The translations under genes were made by a program, and so were the position numbers. Of a stretch of 54,462 bases of DNA, positions 19,159-27,533 are shown piece by piece. Every line of letters begins with the position of its first letter. Position 1 is the first letter of the stretch. The notes beneath the pieces are model-generated. The model made no database searches and was not told the DNA's origin. It saw nothing but the letters and a program-made list of their open reading frames with translations. Source of the stretch: a virus; the IMG/VR virus record IMGVR_UViG_3300025870_001402, positions 1-54,462 of that record; one strand, 5' to 3'.

Positions 19159-19362
19159 TTAAAATCTTGAACCACTAACGGCTAATACATTATGACTATC
19201 AATCAAACTTCTAAACTCTTCATTAGTGTTATATAAATCTAAAGAACGATTTACCAATTTTTGAAAGTTGAGTCCGTCAGTCTCTATTGTTTTGATTCTG
19301 AATTGTTTGTAAGTGTTTTCTATAACGTTAACTGTAGTTAACTTTGTCTTTGCTTTACTCAT
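19159..19362 (-). CDS. Ribbon-helix-helix DNA-binding protein
   Basis: 67 residues. The order TTVNVIENTYKQFRIKTIE..GLNFQKLVNRSLDLY fits a ribbon-helix-helix fold of the Arc/ParG type: a beta strand contacting DNA, then two helices. It heads the leftward sugar block and ends one base before the first glycosyltransferase. An autoregulator of the block is a natural inference. The AT-rich palindromic stretch just upstream (19365-19385) could hold its operator, though this is not shown. Confidence 0.6.
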   Translation of the reverse strand: MSKAKTKLTTVNVIENTYKQFRIKTIETDGLNFQKLVNRSLDLYNTNEEFRSLIDSHNVLAVSGSRF

Positions 19363-19395
19363 ACTTGTATATATTTCTATATATATAATTTATAT

Positions 19396-19431
19396 CAAAA
19401 AAATACCACGGTAGGTTAATACTGTGGCATT
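19396..19431 (-). terminator. Intrinsic terminator of the 41-residue gene
   Basis: Read on the minus strand, AATGCCAC (19431-19424) pairs with GTGGTATT (19409-19402, one G-T pair), followed by seven U. It separates the micro-gene at 19461-19586 from the sugar block. Confidence 0.7.
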
Positions 19432-19460
19432 TAGTGGATTTATAACTTCACGTCTGTGAG

Positions 19461-19586
19461 TTACGAATTTTTCTTAGCCTCCTCAACCTTAACTATAATA
19501 GGACTGTTTGGTCCCTGTTGGATAGTTTTAGTTGTAGTCTCATTAGTTGTTTGTTGTGTGTTCTTTTTTTTACATCCACATCCCAT
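19461..19586 (-). CDS. 41-residue Cys/Lys N-terminus micro-protein
   Basis: The start is MGCGCKKKN, followed by a Thr/Gln-rich segment and PIIVKVEEAKKNS. The GCGCKKK start is reminiscent of small proteins in marine myophages and could bind a metal. It has its own intrinsic terminator and a TATTTATA element upstream (complement of 19649-19656). It fills part of the roughly 400-base gap between the sugar block and the rightward genes; the rest of that gap holds only AT-rich sequence. The function is unknown. Confidence 0.55.
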   Translation of the reverse strand: MGCGCKKKNTQQTTNETTTKTIQQGPNSPIIVKVEEAKKNS

Positions 19587-19771
19587 AATATAAAGTGTTT
19601 TATAATAATTATTCGGTTTTATTAAAAAGTAACGATACTTTTATACAGTATAAATATTTCTATAGTAATAATCAATAGTTAACATAAACAAAAGTTTTGT
19701 TTTATTTCCGTTGGGGGGTTTCTTTTCTCATTTATTTTCTGTATATTTTATTATAATCAAACTCAAATAGA

Positions 19772-20458
19772 ATGGAAGAAGTACAAAAAGATTTTAAAAT
19801 GGTGAAGAGTGTATATAACTCTAATTTTGAAACCATAACTAATATTATGCATCTATATGGTATTGAGAAGTTTGATTTGGATTGTACGTACTCTAAGGGT
19901 AATTTTTGGAAAGGACTACCAGACCCAACACATAAGACAGATTTAATCCCACATTACGAACATGTAATTCAGTCTGATTCCGAGAACCTCCCATTTGAAA
20001 ATGAATCAATGAGTGCGATAATGTACGACCCACCATTTATTATTGTTGGTAGTGGTAAAGGTTATAAGAAAAATGGACCTAATAGTTCCATCATTGCAAA
20101 AAGGTTCGAGGGTTACGGAACATATAATGATTTAAAAGAAAATTATTATAATACACTAAAAGAACTATACAGACTAACTAAGAAAGATGGGTTTGTGGTA
20201 ATGAAATGTCAAGACACCGTTTCTGGAGGTAAACAACACTTCAGTCATGTTATGGTTATGAATATGGCATATTCTTTAGGTTTCTACCCAAGAGATATGT
20301 TTGTACTAACATCTAACGTTAGGGTTAATGCATTCAATGGAACTAAGTGGAAGAAACAACACCACGCTAGAAAATATCATTCATATTTTTGGGTATTTGA
20401 AAAACGTAAACCGAGGGTTCCTTATGACTTTAACCCATTGGTTCAAAGTGAAGATTAA
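19772..20458 (+). CDS. DNA methyltransferase-like protein (DPPF motif)
   Basis: 228 residues. IMYDPPFIIVG holds the DPPF catalytic motif IV of N6-adenine/N4-cytosine amino-methyltransferases. LYRLTKKDGFVVMKCQD matches motif VI/VII. FDLDCTYSKGNFW and SENLPFENESMSAI fit the region before motif IV. A normal FxGxG motif I is not obvious, so the protein may be circularly permuted or may act on another substrate. Phages use such enzymes to protect their DNA. There is no partner nuclease nearby. It converges on the DUF192 gene with a 29-base overlap. Confidence 0.7.
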   Translation: MEEVQKDFKMVKSVYNSNFETITNIMHLYGIEKFDLDCTYSKGNFWKGLPDPTHKTDLIPHYEHVIQSDSENLPFENESMSAIMYDPPFIIVGSGKGYKKNGPNSSIIAKRFEGYGTYNDLKENYYNTLKELYRLTKKDGFVVMKCQDTVSGGKQHFSHVMVMNMAYSLGFYPRDMFVLTSNVRVNAFNGTKWKKQHHARKYHSYFWVFEKRKPRVPYDFNPLVQSED

Positions 20459-20780
20459 CTCTATCACCCACCTTAAAATTATCTTTACAGGTCCCTGAGG
20501 GGAATTCGATAACGTGATCACCTATTCCCGAATATCTATGTTCACAATCGATGTCACATGGTTGACAATCATGATGTATACCACTGATCCTTTTGTTGTT
20601 TACAAACATAATATCTAAAGGTATTAAACATCTTCTCATCCAAAAACGATGATGACCTTTACCCATGTTGAAAACCATACAACCATCTAAGGACTTACGC
20701 CCCATCATGCCTTGTTTAATTTCCTCAGGTGAAGTCATATATTCGGCATTAAAAATCTGATCATTAATCTTTACGTTCAT
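20430..20780 (-). CDS. DUF192 family protein
   Basis: 116 residues. RFWMRRCLIPLDIMFV..KRI and VIEFPSGTCKDNFKVGD are the two DUF192 signature blocks. Bacterial members are usually exported and of unknown function; this copy has no signal peptide. It is on the opposite strand from its neighbours and overlaps the 3' end of the methylase-like gene. A cysteine trio (CQPCDIDC) in the middle is unusual for the family and may bind metal. Confidence 0.75.
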   Translation of the reverse strand: MNVKINDQIFNAEYMTSPEEIKQGMMGRKSLDGCMVFNMGKGHHRFWMRRCLIPLDIMFVNNKRISGIHHDCQPCDIDCEHRYSGIGDHVIEFPSGTCKDNFKVGDRVNLHFEPMG

Positions 20781-20831
20781 ACTTATAACTAGTTGATAAT
20801 TTAATTTAATTTACGTATATTTTTACTAATT

Positions 20832-21179
20832 ATGAAGTACAATGATTTATTTATTGGCGTTTTACTTTTCACCGTAGCACATTTCCTAACATTCTATCAG
20901 TTGAATGGTCAGTTTATATGGAAATGGTTTCAAAAAAACGAATGGTTAATAATTGTTAGTGGGTCTCTACTATCAATATTCTATGTGTGGGGAACTAAAT
21001 ATGCCGTTTCAGGTACAGGTGGGTTATTATGGCCGGCTAGATTTATAGGGTTTGGTATAGGTATGGTTCTATACGCAATATTGGTTAACCACCATTTTAA
21101 TGAAGGTCTTAACACTAAAACAGTGGTTAGTTTGTTTTTGTGTTGTGCATTAATATGTATACAAGTATTTTGGAAATGA
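20832..21179 (+). CDS. Four-helix membrane protein
   Basis: 115 residues with four hydrophobic segments (about residues 6-24, 37-53, 66-84 and 97-113), resembling a small DMT/EamA-like half-transporter or DUF486-like protein. A Gly-rich LLWPARFIGFGIGMVLY segment is the most distinctive. Its stop overlaps the ATG of a 19-codon open frame. The role is unknown; the topology is clear. Confidence 0.55.
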   Translation: MKYNDLFIGVLLFTVAHFLTFYQLNGQFIWKWFQKNEWLIIVSGSLLSIFYVWGTKYAVSGTGGLLWPARFIGFGIGMVLYAILVNHHFNEGLNTKTVVSLFLCCALICIQVFWK

Positions 21180-21235
21180 AAAAACATTTAGTAGTAATAG
21201 GACATCCAGATAAAAAATCAGAAATAGTAGGATAG
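21176..21235 (+). pseudogene. 19-codon frame resembling the start of a flavodoxin-like oxidoreductase
   Basis: The frame begins by ATGA overlap with the membrane-protein gene and reads MKKHLVVIGHPDKKSEIVG before a stop. The VVIGHPDKKS stretch is like the first strand and loop of NAD(P)H-quinone reductases of the KefF/NQO family, but nothing of the rest follows in any frame. It may be the stub of a deleted gene or a short leader peptide. Confidence 0.3.
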
Positions 21236-21244
21236 TAACCTTTA

Positions 21245-21775
21245 ATGGTAGACGTAAATAAAATAGTACAGTACAGAATGGTTGATGGGGATCTAACGTC
21301 ACATAACCCTTCACCATATTATTCCCTTCAATACGTTGATATAAATAATTACAAAACATATATTGATGATATTAGGGAAGTCTCCAACCTAATTATAAAA
21401 CAAATTCCTGATTGGGGAGATGCACCGACAGTGGAAACGGTTATTAAAAGGTTTGAATCGAAATCGTACACTTATTTATTTTACTATAAAGATAGGTGTA
21501 TAGGGTGGAATTGGGGTAATCCTAATTTTACGTATAATTGGATTGATATTGATCAAGAACTAGGAGATGATGAAACTTATTTGGGTGGATGTTTTGTGAA
21601 TTTGGATAAAGATGATAGACCTAATAATTCGGGATATTCTATGTGTTACTTGTTCTTTAAAGAAGAGAGTGACAGAGGAATAAAATCCATGTATGGTGTG
21701 ACCGATGATTGGAATAGACGAGCATCTATTCTGTACTATAGGTTGGGTTGGAAAACATATAATTTTATAAAATAA
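21245..21775 (+). CDS. GNAT-like acetyltransferase
   Basis: 176 residues. The C-terminus NNSGYSMCYLFFKEE...GIKSMYGVTDDWNRRASILYYRLGWK reads like GNAT motifs A and B: a strand, a helix, then N..A...Y..LGF. YTYLFYYKDRCIGW fits the upstream beta strands. The canonical Q/RxxGxG/A acetyl-CoA loop is weak, so activity is uncertain. It lies six bases before thyA. The substrate is unknown. Confidence 0.45.
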   Translation: MVDVNKIVQYRMVDGDLTSHNPSPYYSLQYVDINNYKTYIDDIREVSNLIIKQIPDWGDAPTVETVIKRFESKSYTYLFYYKDRCIGWNWGNPNFTYNWIDIDQELGDDETYLGGCFVNLDKDDRPNNSGYSMCYLFFKEESDRGIKSMYGVTDDWNRRASILYYRLGWKTYNFIK

Positions 21776-21780
21776 TTATT

Positions 21781-22827
21781 ATGAATAAATTAGACATACA
21801 GTATCTCGGTATATTAGAAAACGTTTTACATCACGGTACTGAGAAAAAAGATCGTACAGGTACAGGAACATTATCTTTATTCGGTAGACAAATACGTCAT
21901 AATATGAGTGACGGGTTTCCACTACTAACCACTAAGAAAATGGCGATAAAATCTGTCATGACGGAATTAAAGTGGTTTTTAAAGGGAGATACTAATATCA
22001 AATATTTGGTAGATAACGGTTGTAAGATTTGGAATGGTGACGCATACAAGAATTACCTAAACATTTATAATTATAACTTTAAAGATGATGATACTATTGA
22101 ACCTCTCACCATGGAGGAGTTTATGGAGGACTTTGGGGAAGATAAAGAATTCAGAGACCAATGGGGTGAGTTAGGACCAATCTATGGAAAGCAGTGGAGA
22201 AATTGGACTGAATATTATGTTGAGAAATTCAATGGTGGTAATCCTATTATAGTAGAGAGAACTAAAGACCAAATTGCAAATCTAATTGAAGAACTAAAAA
22301 CAAATCCTGATAGTAGGAGATTAATGGTTAATGCATGGAATGTTGGAGAGTTAGATCAAATGGTGCTACCACCTTGTCATTATGGATTCCAAGTATATAC
22401 TCGAGAGTTAGGTTTGGACGAGAGAATAGATTATATGAATAAAGGTAAGATATCTAAATCTTCGGATTACTTTCATGAACATTTAGATTCAATGGGGATA
22501 CCTAAACGATCACTCTCACTAATGTGGAGTCAGAGAAGTGTGGATACATTTTTAGGATTACCATTCAATATTGCATCTTATGGTATGTTATTATTATTAT
22601 TGGCTGACGAAGTTGGTATGATACCTGGTGAGTTAATAGGAAATTTAGGTGATGTACATCTATATAAGAACCATATACTTCAAGCGGAAGAACAACTAAA
22701 AAGAGAACCACACAAATTTTTACCAAAACTAAAATTAAAAAGTTCAGATATACTGAACGGTGAATTTGATTATGAAATACTACACTATCATTCTCACCCT
22801 ACAATTAAAGCACCCCTTAGTAACTAA
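21781..22827 (+). CDS. thyA: Thymidylate synthase
   Basis: 348 residues. Motifs of the ThyA family run in order: DRTGTGTLSLFG, FPLLTTKK, ELKWFLKGDTNI, LGPIYGKQWR, DSRRLMVNAWN, the catalytic-Cys block LPPCHYGFQ, SLMWSQRSVDTFLGLPFNIASYG, GDVHLYKNH. It converts dUMP to dTMP with methylene-tetrahydrofolate, raising dTTP for replication. It is about 80 residues longer than E. coli ThyA (264), mainly through insertions near residues 85-115 and 205-235. Its stop overlaps the thioesterase start (TAATG). Confidence 0.95.
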   Translation: MNKLDIQYLGILENVLHHGTEKKDRTGTGTLSLFGRQIRHNMSDGFPLLTTKKMAIKSVMTELKWFLKGDTNIKYLVDNGCKIWNGDAYKNYLNIYNYNFKDDDTIEPLTMEEFMEDFGEDKEFRDQWGELGPIYGKQWRNWTEYYVEKFNGGNPIIVERTKDQIANLIEELKTNPDSRRLMVNAWNVGELDQMVLPPCHYGFQVYTRELGLDERIDYMNKGKISKSSDYFHEHLDSMGIPKRSLSLMWSQRSVDTFLGLPFNIASYGMLLLLLADEVGMIPGELIGNLGDVHLYKNHILQAEEQLKREPHKFLPKLKLKSSDILNGEFDYEILHYHSHPTIKAPLSN

Positions 22828-23219
22828 TGCAATTAATAACAACACACCCAATAAAGAAATCTGATTTAGGATTTCACGCAAACCTATTTGGAGGTAAACT
22901 ATTAGCATGGTTAGATGCCGCAGGTGCCGCCTACGCCATGGAAATATGTGACACACCAAGAATGGTTACTGTTATGATTGATAAATGTCTATTTAAGAAA
23001 CCCGCTAAAGAGGGACAACTGATCAAAATTTATGGAGATGTTGTTCACGTTGGGAACACTTCAATCACATTTTACTTAGAGGCGAGAGCACATAACGTAT
23101 ATTCAGGTAGTCAAACAGTTATACTACAAACTAATATTAGGTTTGTTAGAGTCGACGAAAATGGGGATTCAGTACCTATCTCAGAAAAAGTAAGAAACAA
23201 GTATGGACCAAAAGAATAA
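22827..23219 (+). CDS. Hotdog-fold acyl-CoA thioesterase (YciA-like)
   Basis: 130 residues. HANLFGGKLLAWLDAAGAAYA is the hallmark N-G-G/active-site helix of YciA/BFIT-type acyl-CoA thioesterases, and CLFKKPAKEGQLIKIYGDV plus NTSITFYLEARAHN are the following hotdog strands. It would hydrolyse acyl-CoA in the cytoplasm. It is translationally coupled to thyA and overlaps the next gene by 17 bases. A thioesterase is unusual in a phage and may alter host lipid or acyl-CoA pools. Confidence 0.8.
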   Translation: MQLITTHPIKKSDLGFHANLFGGKLLAWLDAAGAAYAMEICDTPRMVTVMIDKCLFKKPAKEGQLIKIYGDVVHVGNTSITFYLEARAHNVYSGSQTVILQTNIRFVRVDENGDSVPISEKVRNKYGPKE

Positions 23220-23502
23220 TTATAATTTTCGTTTAGACATATTAAGAAGAAAGATTGATGTTTTTGATGATGTATTGTATGATTCTATCAAAAAAAGATT
23301 TAAGGATACTAACCTAATAGGTAAGTTAAAAAGAGAATGCCATATTACGGATATGTGTGAGAAACGTAAAGAAGAAATTTATGGAAGACTTGAAACTAAA
23401 TGTAATGATGATGGTCTGCCACCACAATTACTTAAAGATATATACAACCTAATATTTGAGTACTCAATAAAAGATCAGAAAAGAATAATCGGTGAGAAGT
23501 AA
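23203..23502 (+). CDS. Unrecognised small charged protein
   Basis: 99 residues, basic and helical, with cysteines in KRECHITDMCEKRKEE and LETKCNDD. It starts inside the thioesterase gene and overlaps the Smr gene by 11 bases, so it is part of one tightly packed operon. No family recognised. Confidence 0.5.
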   Translation: MDQKNNYNFRLDILRRKIDVFDDVLYDSIKKRFKDTNLIGKLKRECHITDMCEKRKEEIYGRLETKCNDDGLPPQLLKDIYNLIFEYSIKDQKRIIGEK

Positions 23503-23725
23503 TGTTATTGATTTACATGGGCTAAACCGAACGGAATCGTTCATTCTTGTCGAAGATGAGTTATTAATCAGATCTAATAGTGGAACGTTCAGTCTAACAA
23601 TAATCACCGGTAATAGTAAACCCATGAGAGATGGGGTTATCCGTATATGTGAAACACACGGTTTTAGTTACGTAGTGCCATCACACAATATGGGTGAAAT
23701 AATAGTTAACTATTTTTCGTTATAG
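23492..23725 (+). CDS. Small Smr-domain protein
   Basis: 77 residues with a GTG start. VIDLHGLNRTESFILVEDEL is the Smr DLHG block, and LTIITGNSKPMRDGVIRICE is the TGxG-type block (here TGNS) of Smr domains. Smr domains bind nucleic acid and several are endonucleases acting on DNA nicks or on mRNA at collided ribosomes. This is essentially a stand-alone domain. It overlaps the previous gene by 11 bases and meets a convergent gene by 6 bases. Confidence 0.75.
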   Translation: MRSNVIDLHGLNRTESFILVEDELLIRSNSGTFSLTIITGNSKPMRDGVIRICETHGFSYVVPSHNMGEIIVNYFSL

Positions 23726-23923
23726 AACCCCTCTTTTTATAAGTTCTTTCTTAATTATATTCTTTTTTTTGTTATATGAGGGAGATTCGTACAGTTTTTT
23801 TAATTCTTCAGTGGAAGTATTGTCAGTAGTATAGTGCTTATAATACCATTTACTGTTCATTATTTTACCTTTAGAATCTCTCATGTATTCTTTAGAGGAA
23901 GGTTTAATTTTATTTGATGCCAT
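23720..23923 (-). CDS. Small basic protein
   Basis: 67 residues from MASNKIKP. A longer frame from 23980 adds an implausible hydrophobic leader and is rejected. Contains YMRDSKGKIMNSKWYYKHY and a Lys-rich C-terminus, KKKNIIKKELIKRG. A TATTTATA element (complement of 23929-23936) lies 5 bases upstream. A nucleic-acid-binding role is possible from charge alone. Confidence 0.45.
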   Translation of the reverse strand: MASNKIKPSSKEYMRDSKGKIMNSKWYYKHYTTDNTSTEELKKLYESPSYNKKKNIIKKELIKRGVL

Positions 23924-24008
23924 AATTTTATAAATATTATTATAAATACCTATATAAATTACTAAAATAACACTACACAATTATTTTTTTTTCACCTAAA
24001 TTATTGGT

Positions 24009-25439
24009 GTGGAGAAGGTATTCAATTACAAACAAAACAAGAAAACAGATAAAGGTAAATGTCAGGAGAAATGTTCTATTGACATATATCATTATGATGA
24101 TACTTTAATACTTGAACTTTCATATCTATTCACATATATGAGGTTCGACGAGAGTAATCAGAATGAGTTCGAATTAAAGAGACGTGTCGAAACGGAACAC
24201 AGGTTATCAATAGACCTAAATAGTTCTGACTTTCGTGTCTTCACTCAAACCACAAACAAAGGGTTCTTAGGTGGTAACAAATCATCAAATGGTAGAGATC
24301 ATAGAAATAAGTTCTCACAATTAGAAGACATTACTAGTGTGGGGTTCTTCGGAGGATCTAAGAAAGGTTCTAATTGGGGTGTTAGGTACAGAAAAAAAAC
24401 AGAGGAAGCGTGGAATTTAATAAGGGAAATAATTCAACCAAGAATAAAAGACGAATATCTATCAAAAAAAGGATACCACAAAGTCGAGATAGATCCTTTG
24501 TACGACCTAATTGTTGATTTTCATTTAGATAAAAAAAATATCAAAGGTCACGATCTAATATACATCGACATCCAAGAGGATTATCCAAAACAAAAATACC
24601 TAAAAAACAATGATCGTAAATTTGTACCCGCTGTTTTAGAACAGTATGGAATAAAAAATAGACAATTTATAGGTTCAATAAATAATAATGATGAGGGGAT
24701 GCCGATAATAATTAAATCACTTAATTATTTTAGTAAGTTATTCGGTGATAACTATATCGATTACATGAATAAAATTGATTGGCATTTACATTGTTATAAG
24801 TCACCACCCAATAGAAAAGTTCACCCACTAAAAAATGAGACCGAAAAGAGAAACATGGTTAAGTTAATTAAAAGGTGGGAAGAAGAAGGTTTAAGATTAA
24901 ACACAGATTTAACATCAGACGGGACATTAATAATGTCCTTGTATCGTTTATTTGAATTAAGAAACAAGATCGAAAAAAGGGGAATTGAATTAAAGTTTAC
25001 CGCAACAACAGATTCAGAATTGGATACACTATTTGAGGAATGGGAATCCTTAAGAAAATACCTACAGAAAGGATATAGGGTTAGGTATCTTTTCCCCGAA
25101 GATTTCGTTAAATATGTTGAACAACCTATCAAGGTTGGTGATGTGGTATACCAACCCAAAGTCTTATCTAAAGAAGAGGAGTTTAAAGTTGAGGGACACA
25201 TAATGAAAAATTGTATGGGTAATCAGTTCGCACATGGGATTGCATCAATATTTATCTCTTTAAGGAAGGGAAAAAGATGGGTGGATGTTCAATATAGAAA
25301 AGGTAAGAAAACCATGTGTTATGGTAAGGCAAACTCACCGACACCTTCCGATTTTAAAAGTGCAATAGACACACTCAACAAACGTATGGGTAACTTTGAC
25401 AAAGTAAAGTGGGTTAAAGAAAAGTATGATTTGATATAA
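24009..25439 (+). CDS. PcfJ-like protein A
   Basis: 476 residues from a GTG. The C-terminal 90 residues contain VEGHIMKNCMGN, ASIFISLRKGKRWVDVQYRKGK and MCYGKANSPTP, the PcfJ domain pattern (E...M.HCVG.Y, S..SLR, v..i, q..G..N..P). PcfJ-like genes occur on conjugative elements and phages and have no settled function. The N-terminal 350 residues are unassigned, basic and rich in Lys/Asp. A second protein of this type lies at 50683-52263. No ATG alternative gives a better start. Confidence 0.65.
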   Translation: MEKVFNYKQNKKTDKGKCQEKCSIDIYHYDDTLILELSYLFTYMRFDESNQNEFELKRRVETEHRLSIDLNSSDFRVFTQTTNKGFLGGNKSSNGRDHRNKFSQLEDITSVGFFGGSKKGSNWGVRYRKKTEEAWNLIREIIQPRIKDEYLSKKGYHKVEIDPLYDLIVDFHLDKKNIKGHDLIYIDIQEDYPKQKYLKNNDRKFVPAVLEQYGIKNRQFIGSINNNDEGMPIIIKSLNYFSKLFGDNYIDYMNKIDWHLHCYKSPPNRKVHPLKNETEKRNMVKLIKRWEEEGLRLNTDLTSDGTLIMSLYRLFELRNKIEKRGIELKFTATTDSELDTLFEEWESLRKYLQKGYRVRYLFPEDFVKYVEQPIKVGDVVYQPKVLSKEEEFKVEGHIMKNCMGNQFAHGIASIFISLRKGKRWVDVQYRKGKKTMCYGKANSPTPSDFKSAIDTLNKRMGNFDKVKWVKEKYDLI

Positions 25440-25466
25440 ATTTTTATTTTTCGTATATTTTATAGT

Positions 25467-25796
25467 ATGGTAGACGTAACAGAAATAGCAATAGAAAAAA
25501 TAGTTGGTTTAATGATGGAAGGTGGTATAACACCTGACACTCACAACCTTAGGGTTGGTGTAAGTGGTGGCGGTTGTAGTGGTTTGCAATATGAAATGGA
25601 TTTTGACGATAAGATAAATGAGGGAGATAGTGTATTTGAAGTGGATGCAATCAAGGTGGTCATTAATAAACCTTCATTACTTTATTTAGCAGGTACAGTG
25701 TTAGATTTCCAAGGGGGATTAAACGGTAAAGGGTTTGAATGGATCAACCCAAATGCATCGAGAACCTGTGGATGTGGGGAAAGTTTTAGTTTATAA
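25467..25796 (+). CDS. IscA/HesB-type iron-sulfur carrier
   Basis: 109 residues. The three conserved cysteines are present: VSGGGCSGLQY near residue 36 and RTCGCGESF at the C-terminus, spaced as in IscA/SufA/ErpA. It would carry or deliver Fe-S clusters in the cytoplasm; hesB-like genes are known from cyanophages. In this genome it could serve the radical SAM protein or other Fe-S proteins. It is a complete, typical-length A-type carrier. Confidence 0.92.
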   Translation: MVDVTEIAIEKIVGLMMEGGITPDTHNLRVGVSGGGCSGLQYEMDFDDKINEGDSVFEVDAIKVVINKPSLLYLAGTVLDFQGGLNGKGFEWINPNASRTCGCGESFSL

Positions 25797-25840
25797 GGTT
25801 TAAACCAATAAATAAAGTATTTATATATAAAAACAATCTA

Positions 25841-27418
25841 ATGGAAGAATTAAGCAAAAAAGATATTTTAACTCTGATTGGTGAGAATCTAACCACCATA
25901 AGACGACCTGGGTATAAAGGTTTCGATGAATCTAAGGAGTTAGATGAAATGCCATTAAGACCAGATCAACTACCAAGCAAAGAAGTTGAACCAGGTAAAC
26001 CCACAAAAAAATCTAAAAAAATTGTTTTAACTTTAGATAATGGTGAGGAGATGACATATAGTACATCTCAATCAGTTATAAAAGTTGACGGAGAAAATAA
26101 GAGTACTGTTAAGGTAACTCAAATACAGGCTGGTGATGTTATTGTTGATGACAATAGGAGTGAACAAACAGTATCAAGTGTGGATCAGAAAGAAGTGATT
26201 CCACCTTGGACGGCAATGTTTGAAATAGATAATGAGGGTAAACCAATAGAACATGTTGGGTGGTACCGATACGATAATGGGGAGGTTACTCCGATTATAT
26301 TTACTTGTGAGTGGGATGAATTAACAGAAAGACATCCTGATTTGGTTAGTAAACTAAAAGAGAAGTTTGGTAAAGTTAAACTAAAAGAGCAGAAGTGTGC
26401 GTCCTACAAACCAAGAGGTAGGGATATTGATGGTGTAAAACCTATTCCTGGTGAAGATGGAGATGAGGTTAGTTTTGATAACTCAGATCAAGTACCAGAC
26501 GCCTCAGGAAGTAGAACAACATATACTAGAGAGAAGATAAATAGAACATTTAATTCTGTTTTAAAAGATGAGTTGGTTGATGATAAAGATTTTGTAAATA
26601 CACTAAAGAGAATAAGTTTACCTGAAATAGTTATACTTAATCCAAAACACAGAAATAAATACAGTGAAGTAAACGATAAAGAGATTACATTCCAGTCACA
26701 CAATATAAATTTATATAAAACACAGGAAGAGTTCCAAAATACCACAAGGAAAACGGTTATGAGAGGTAGAACACCTGAGTATTTTGAAAGCGATGAGTAC
26801 AACCCAAAAAAATCCAATAGTTTAAGAAGACAATACAATTCAGGATATTCTAATTGGTCTAAAACACGTTTTACTCAACAAGGTGCTGGATACGGTAAAA
26901 CACCTGTATTCAAATTAGATAGAGGTGATTTTCCAAATGAAGAAGATTTTTCAGTAATGGTATCATCTGATTTAGAAATAAAAGGTATTGCTCAGGGTGA
27001 AGGTGAGATGACATCTGGATATAGATGGGAATTAGTCTATACCGTTGAATACGCAAAGAAATTACCTACTGATAGAGTAGCAAGAAAAATATTCAAGGAT
27101 GAGGATGTATCAATAAATCTTTTTGTTGATGTTGATTTAAGTGAAGAAAAGGATTTTGATGGTAAAGTAGATAAACAACAAGACGGTAAAATTGTTGGTG
27201 GGGACACAGGAGATAATCACCCATTAACAGATGTTAACATTGTCCAAGGACTAAAAGAAATTTTAGATAACTTCAAGAAAGAAATGAGTGGTAAGAAACA
27301 ATTCCAATTGGCAGCTAAAAGGGCTCAAATGACAAGACAGGATGTGGATACTGCTGATATGAGGTTAAATGAAGAAGAAATAAAAGACATCATAAAGAAA
27401 ACAATAAACAAGAAGTAA
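25841..27418 (+). CDS. Large unrecognised phage protein, possible capsid cargo or structural protein
   Basis: 525 residues, soluble and acidic. It starts MEELSKKDILTLIGENL, a short amphipathic helix like those at the N-terminus of several large proteins in this window, followed by a low-complexity Pro/Lys linker (residues 25-60). A beta-rich segment follows (IVLTLDNGEEMTYSTSQSV...IQAGDVIVDD), faintly Hint-like but without catalytic residues. The C-terminus is a charged helix, MRLNEEEIKDIIKKTINKK. A TATTTATAT element lies 15 bases upstream and an intrinsic terminator directly downstream, so it is probably a single-gene unit. Function unknown. Confidence 0.55.
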   Translation: MEELSKKDILTLIGENLTTIRRPGYKGFDESKELDEMPLRPDQLPSKEVEPGKPTKKSKKIVLTLDNGEEMTYSTSQSVIKVDGENKSTVKVTQIQAGDVIVDDNRSEQTVSSVDQKEVIPPWTAMFEIDNEGKPIEHVGWYRYDNGEVTPIIFTCEWDELTERHPDLVSKLKEKFGKVKLKEQKCASYKPRGRDIDGVKPIPGEDGDEVSFDNSDQVPDASGSRTTYTREKINRTFNSVLKDELVDDKDFVNTLKRISLPEIVILNPKHRNKYSEVNDKEITFQSHNINLYKTQEEFQNTTRKTVMRGRTPEYFESDEYNPKKSNSLRRQYNSGYSNWSKTRFTQQGAGYGKTPVFKLDRGDFPNEEDFSVMVSSDLEIKGIAQGEGEMTSGYRWELVYTVEYAKKLPTDRVARKIFKDEDVSINLFVDVDLSEEKDFDGKVDKQQDGKIVGGDTGDNHPLTDVNIVQGLKEILDNFKKEMSGKKQFQLAAKRAQMTRQDVDTADMRLNEEEIKDIIKKTINKK

Positions 27419-27449
27419 TATTGGTTTTGGTTCTATTCAAAACTATTAA

Positions 27450-27479
27450 GGGGTTCAATGTAAATTGGGTCCCTTTTTT
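27450..27479 (+). terminator. Intrinsic terminator
   Basis: GGGGTTCAAT (27450-27459), loop GTAA, ATTGGGTCCC (27464-27473), then six T. All ten positions pair, three of them as G-T. It ends the transcript of the 525-residue gene. Confidence 0.85.
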
Positions 27480-27533
27480 CATTTAGTTGATATATTGTAA
27501 AAATATCCTTATATTAATAATAAAATTAAAAGT

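Noticed and set aside
19641-19760. Terminator at AAACAAAAGTTTTGTTT
   Set aside because: The palindrome leaves no room for a loop, is all A/T pairs, and is not followed by a clean T run.
24821-25201. Minus-strand frame of 126 codons inside PcfJ-like A
   Set aside because: It is a shadow of the plus-strand gene, which has a recognisable PcfJ domain there.
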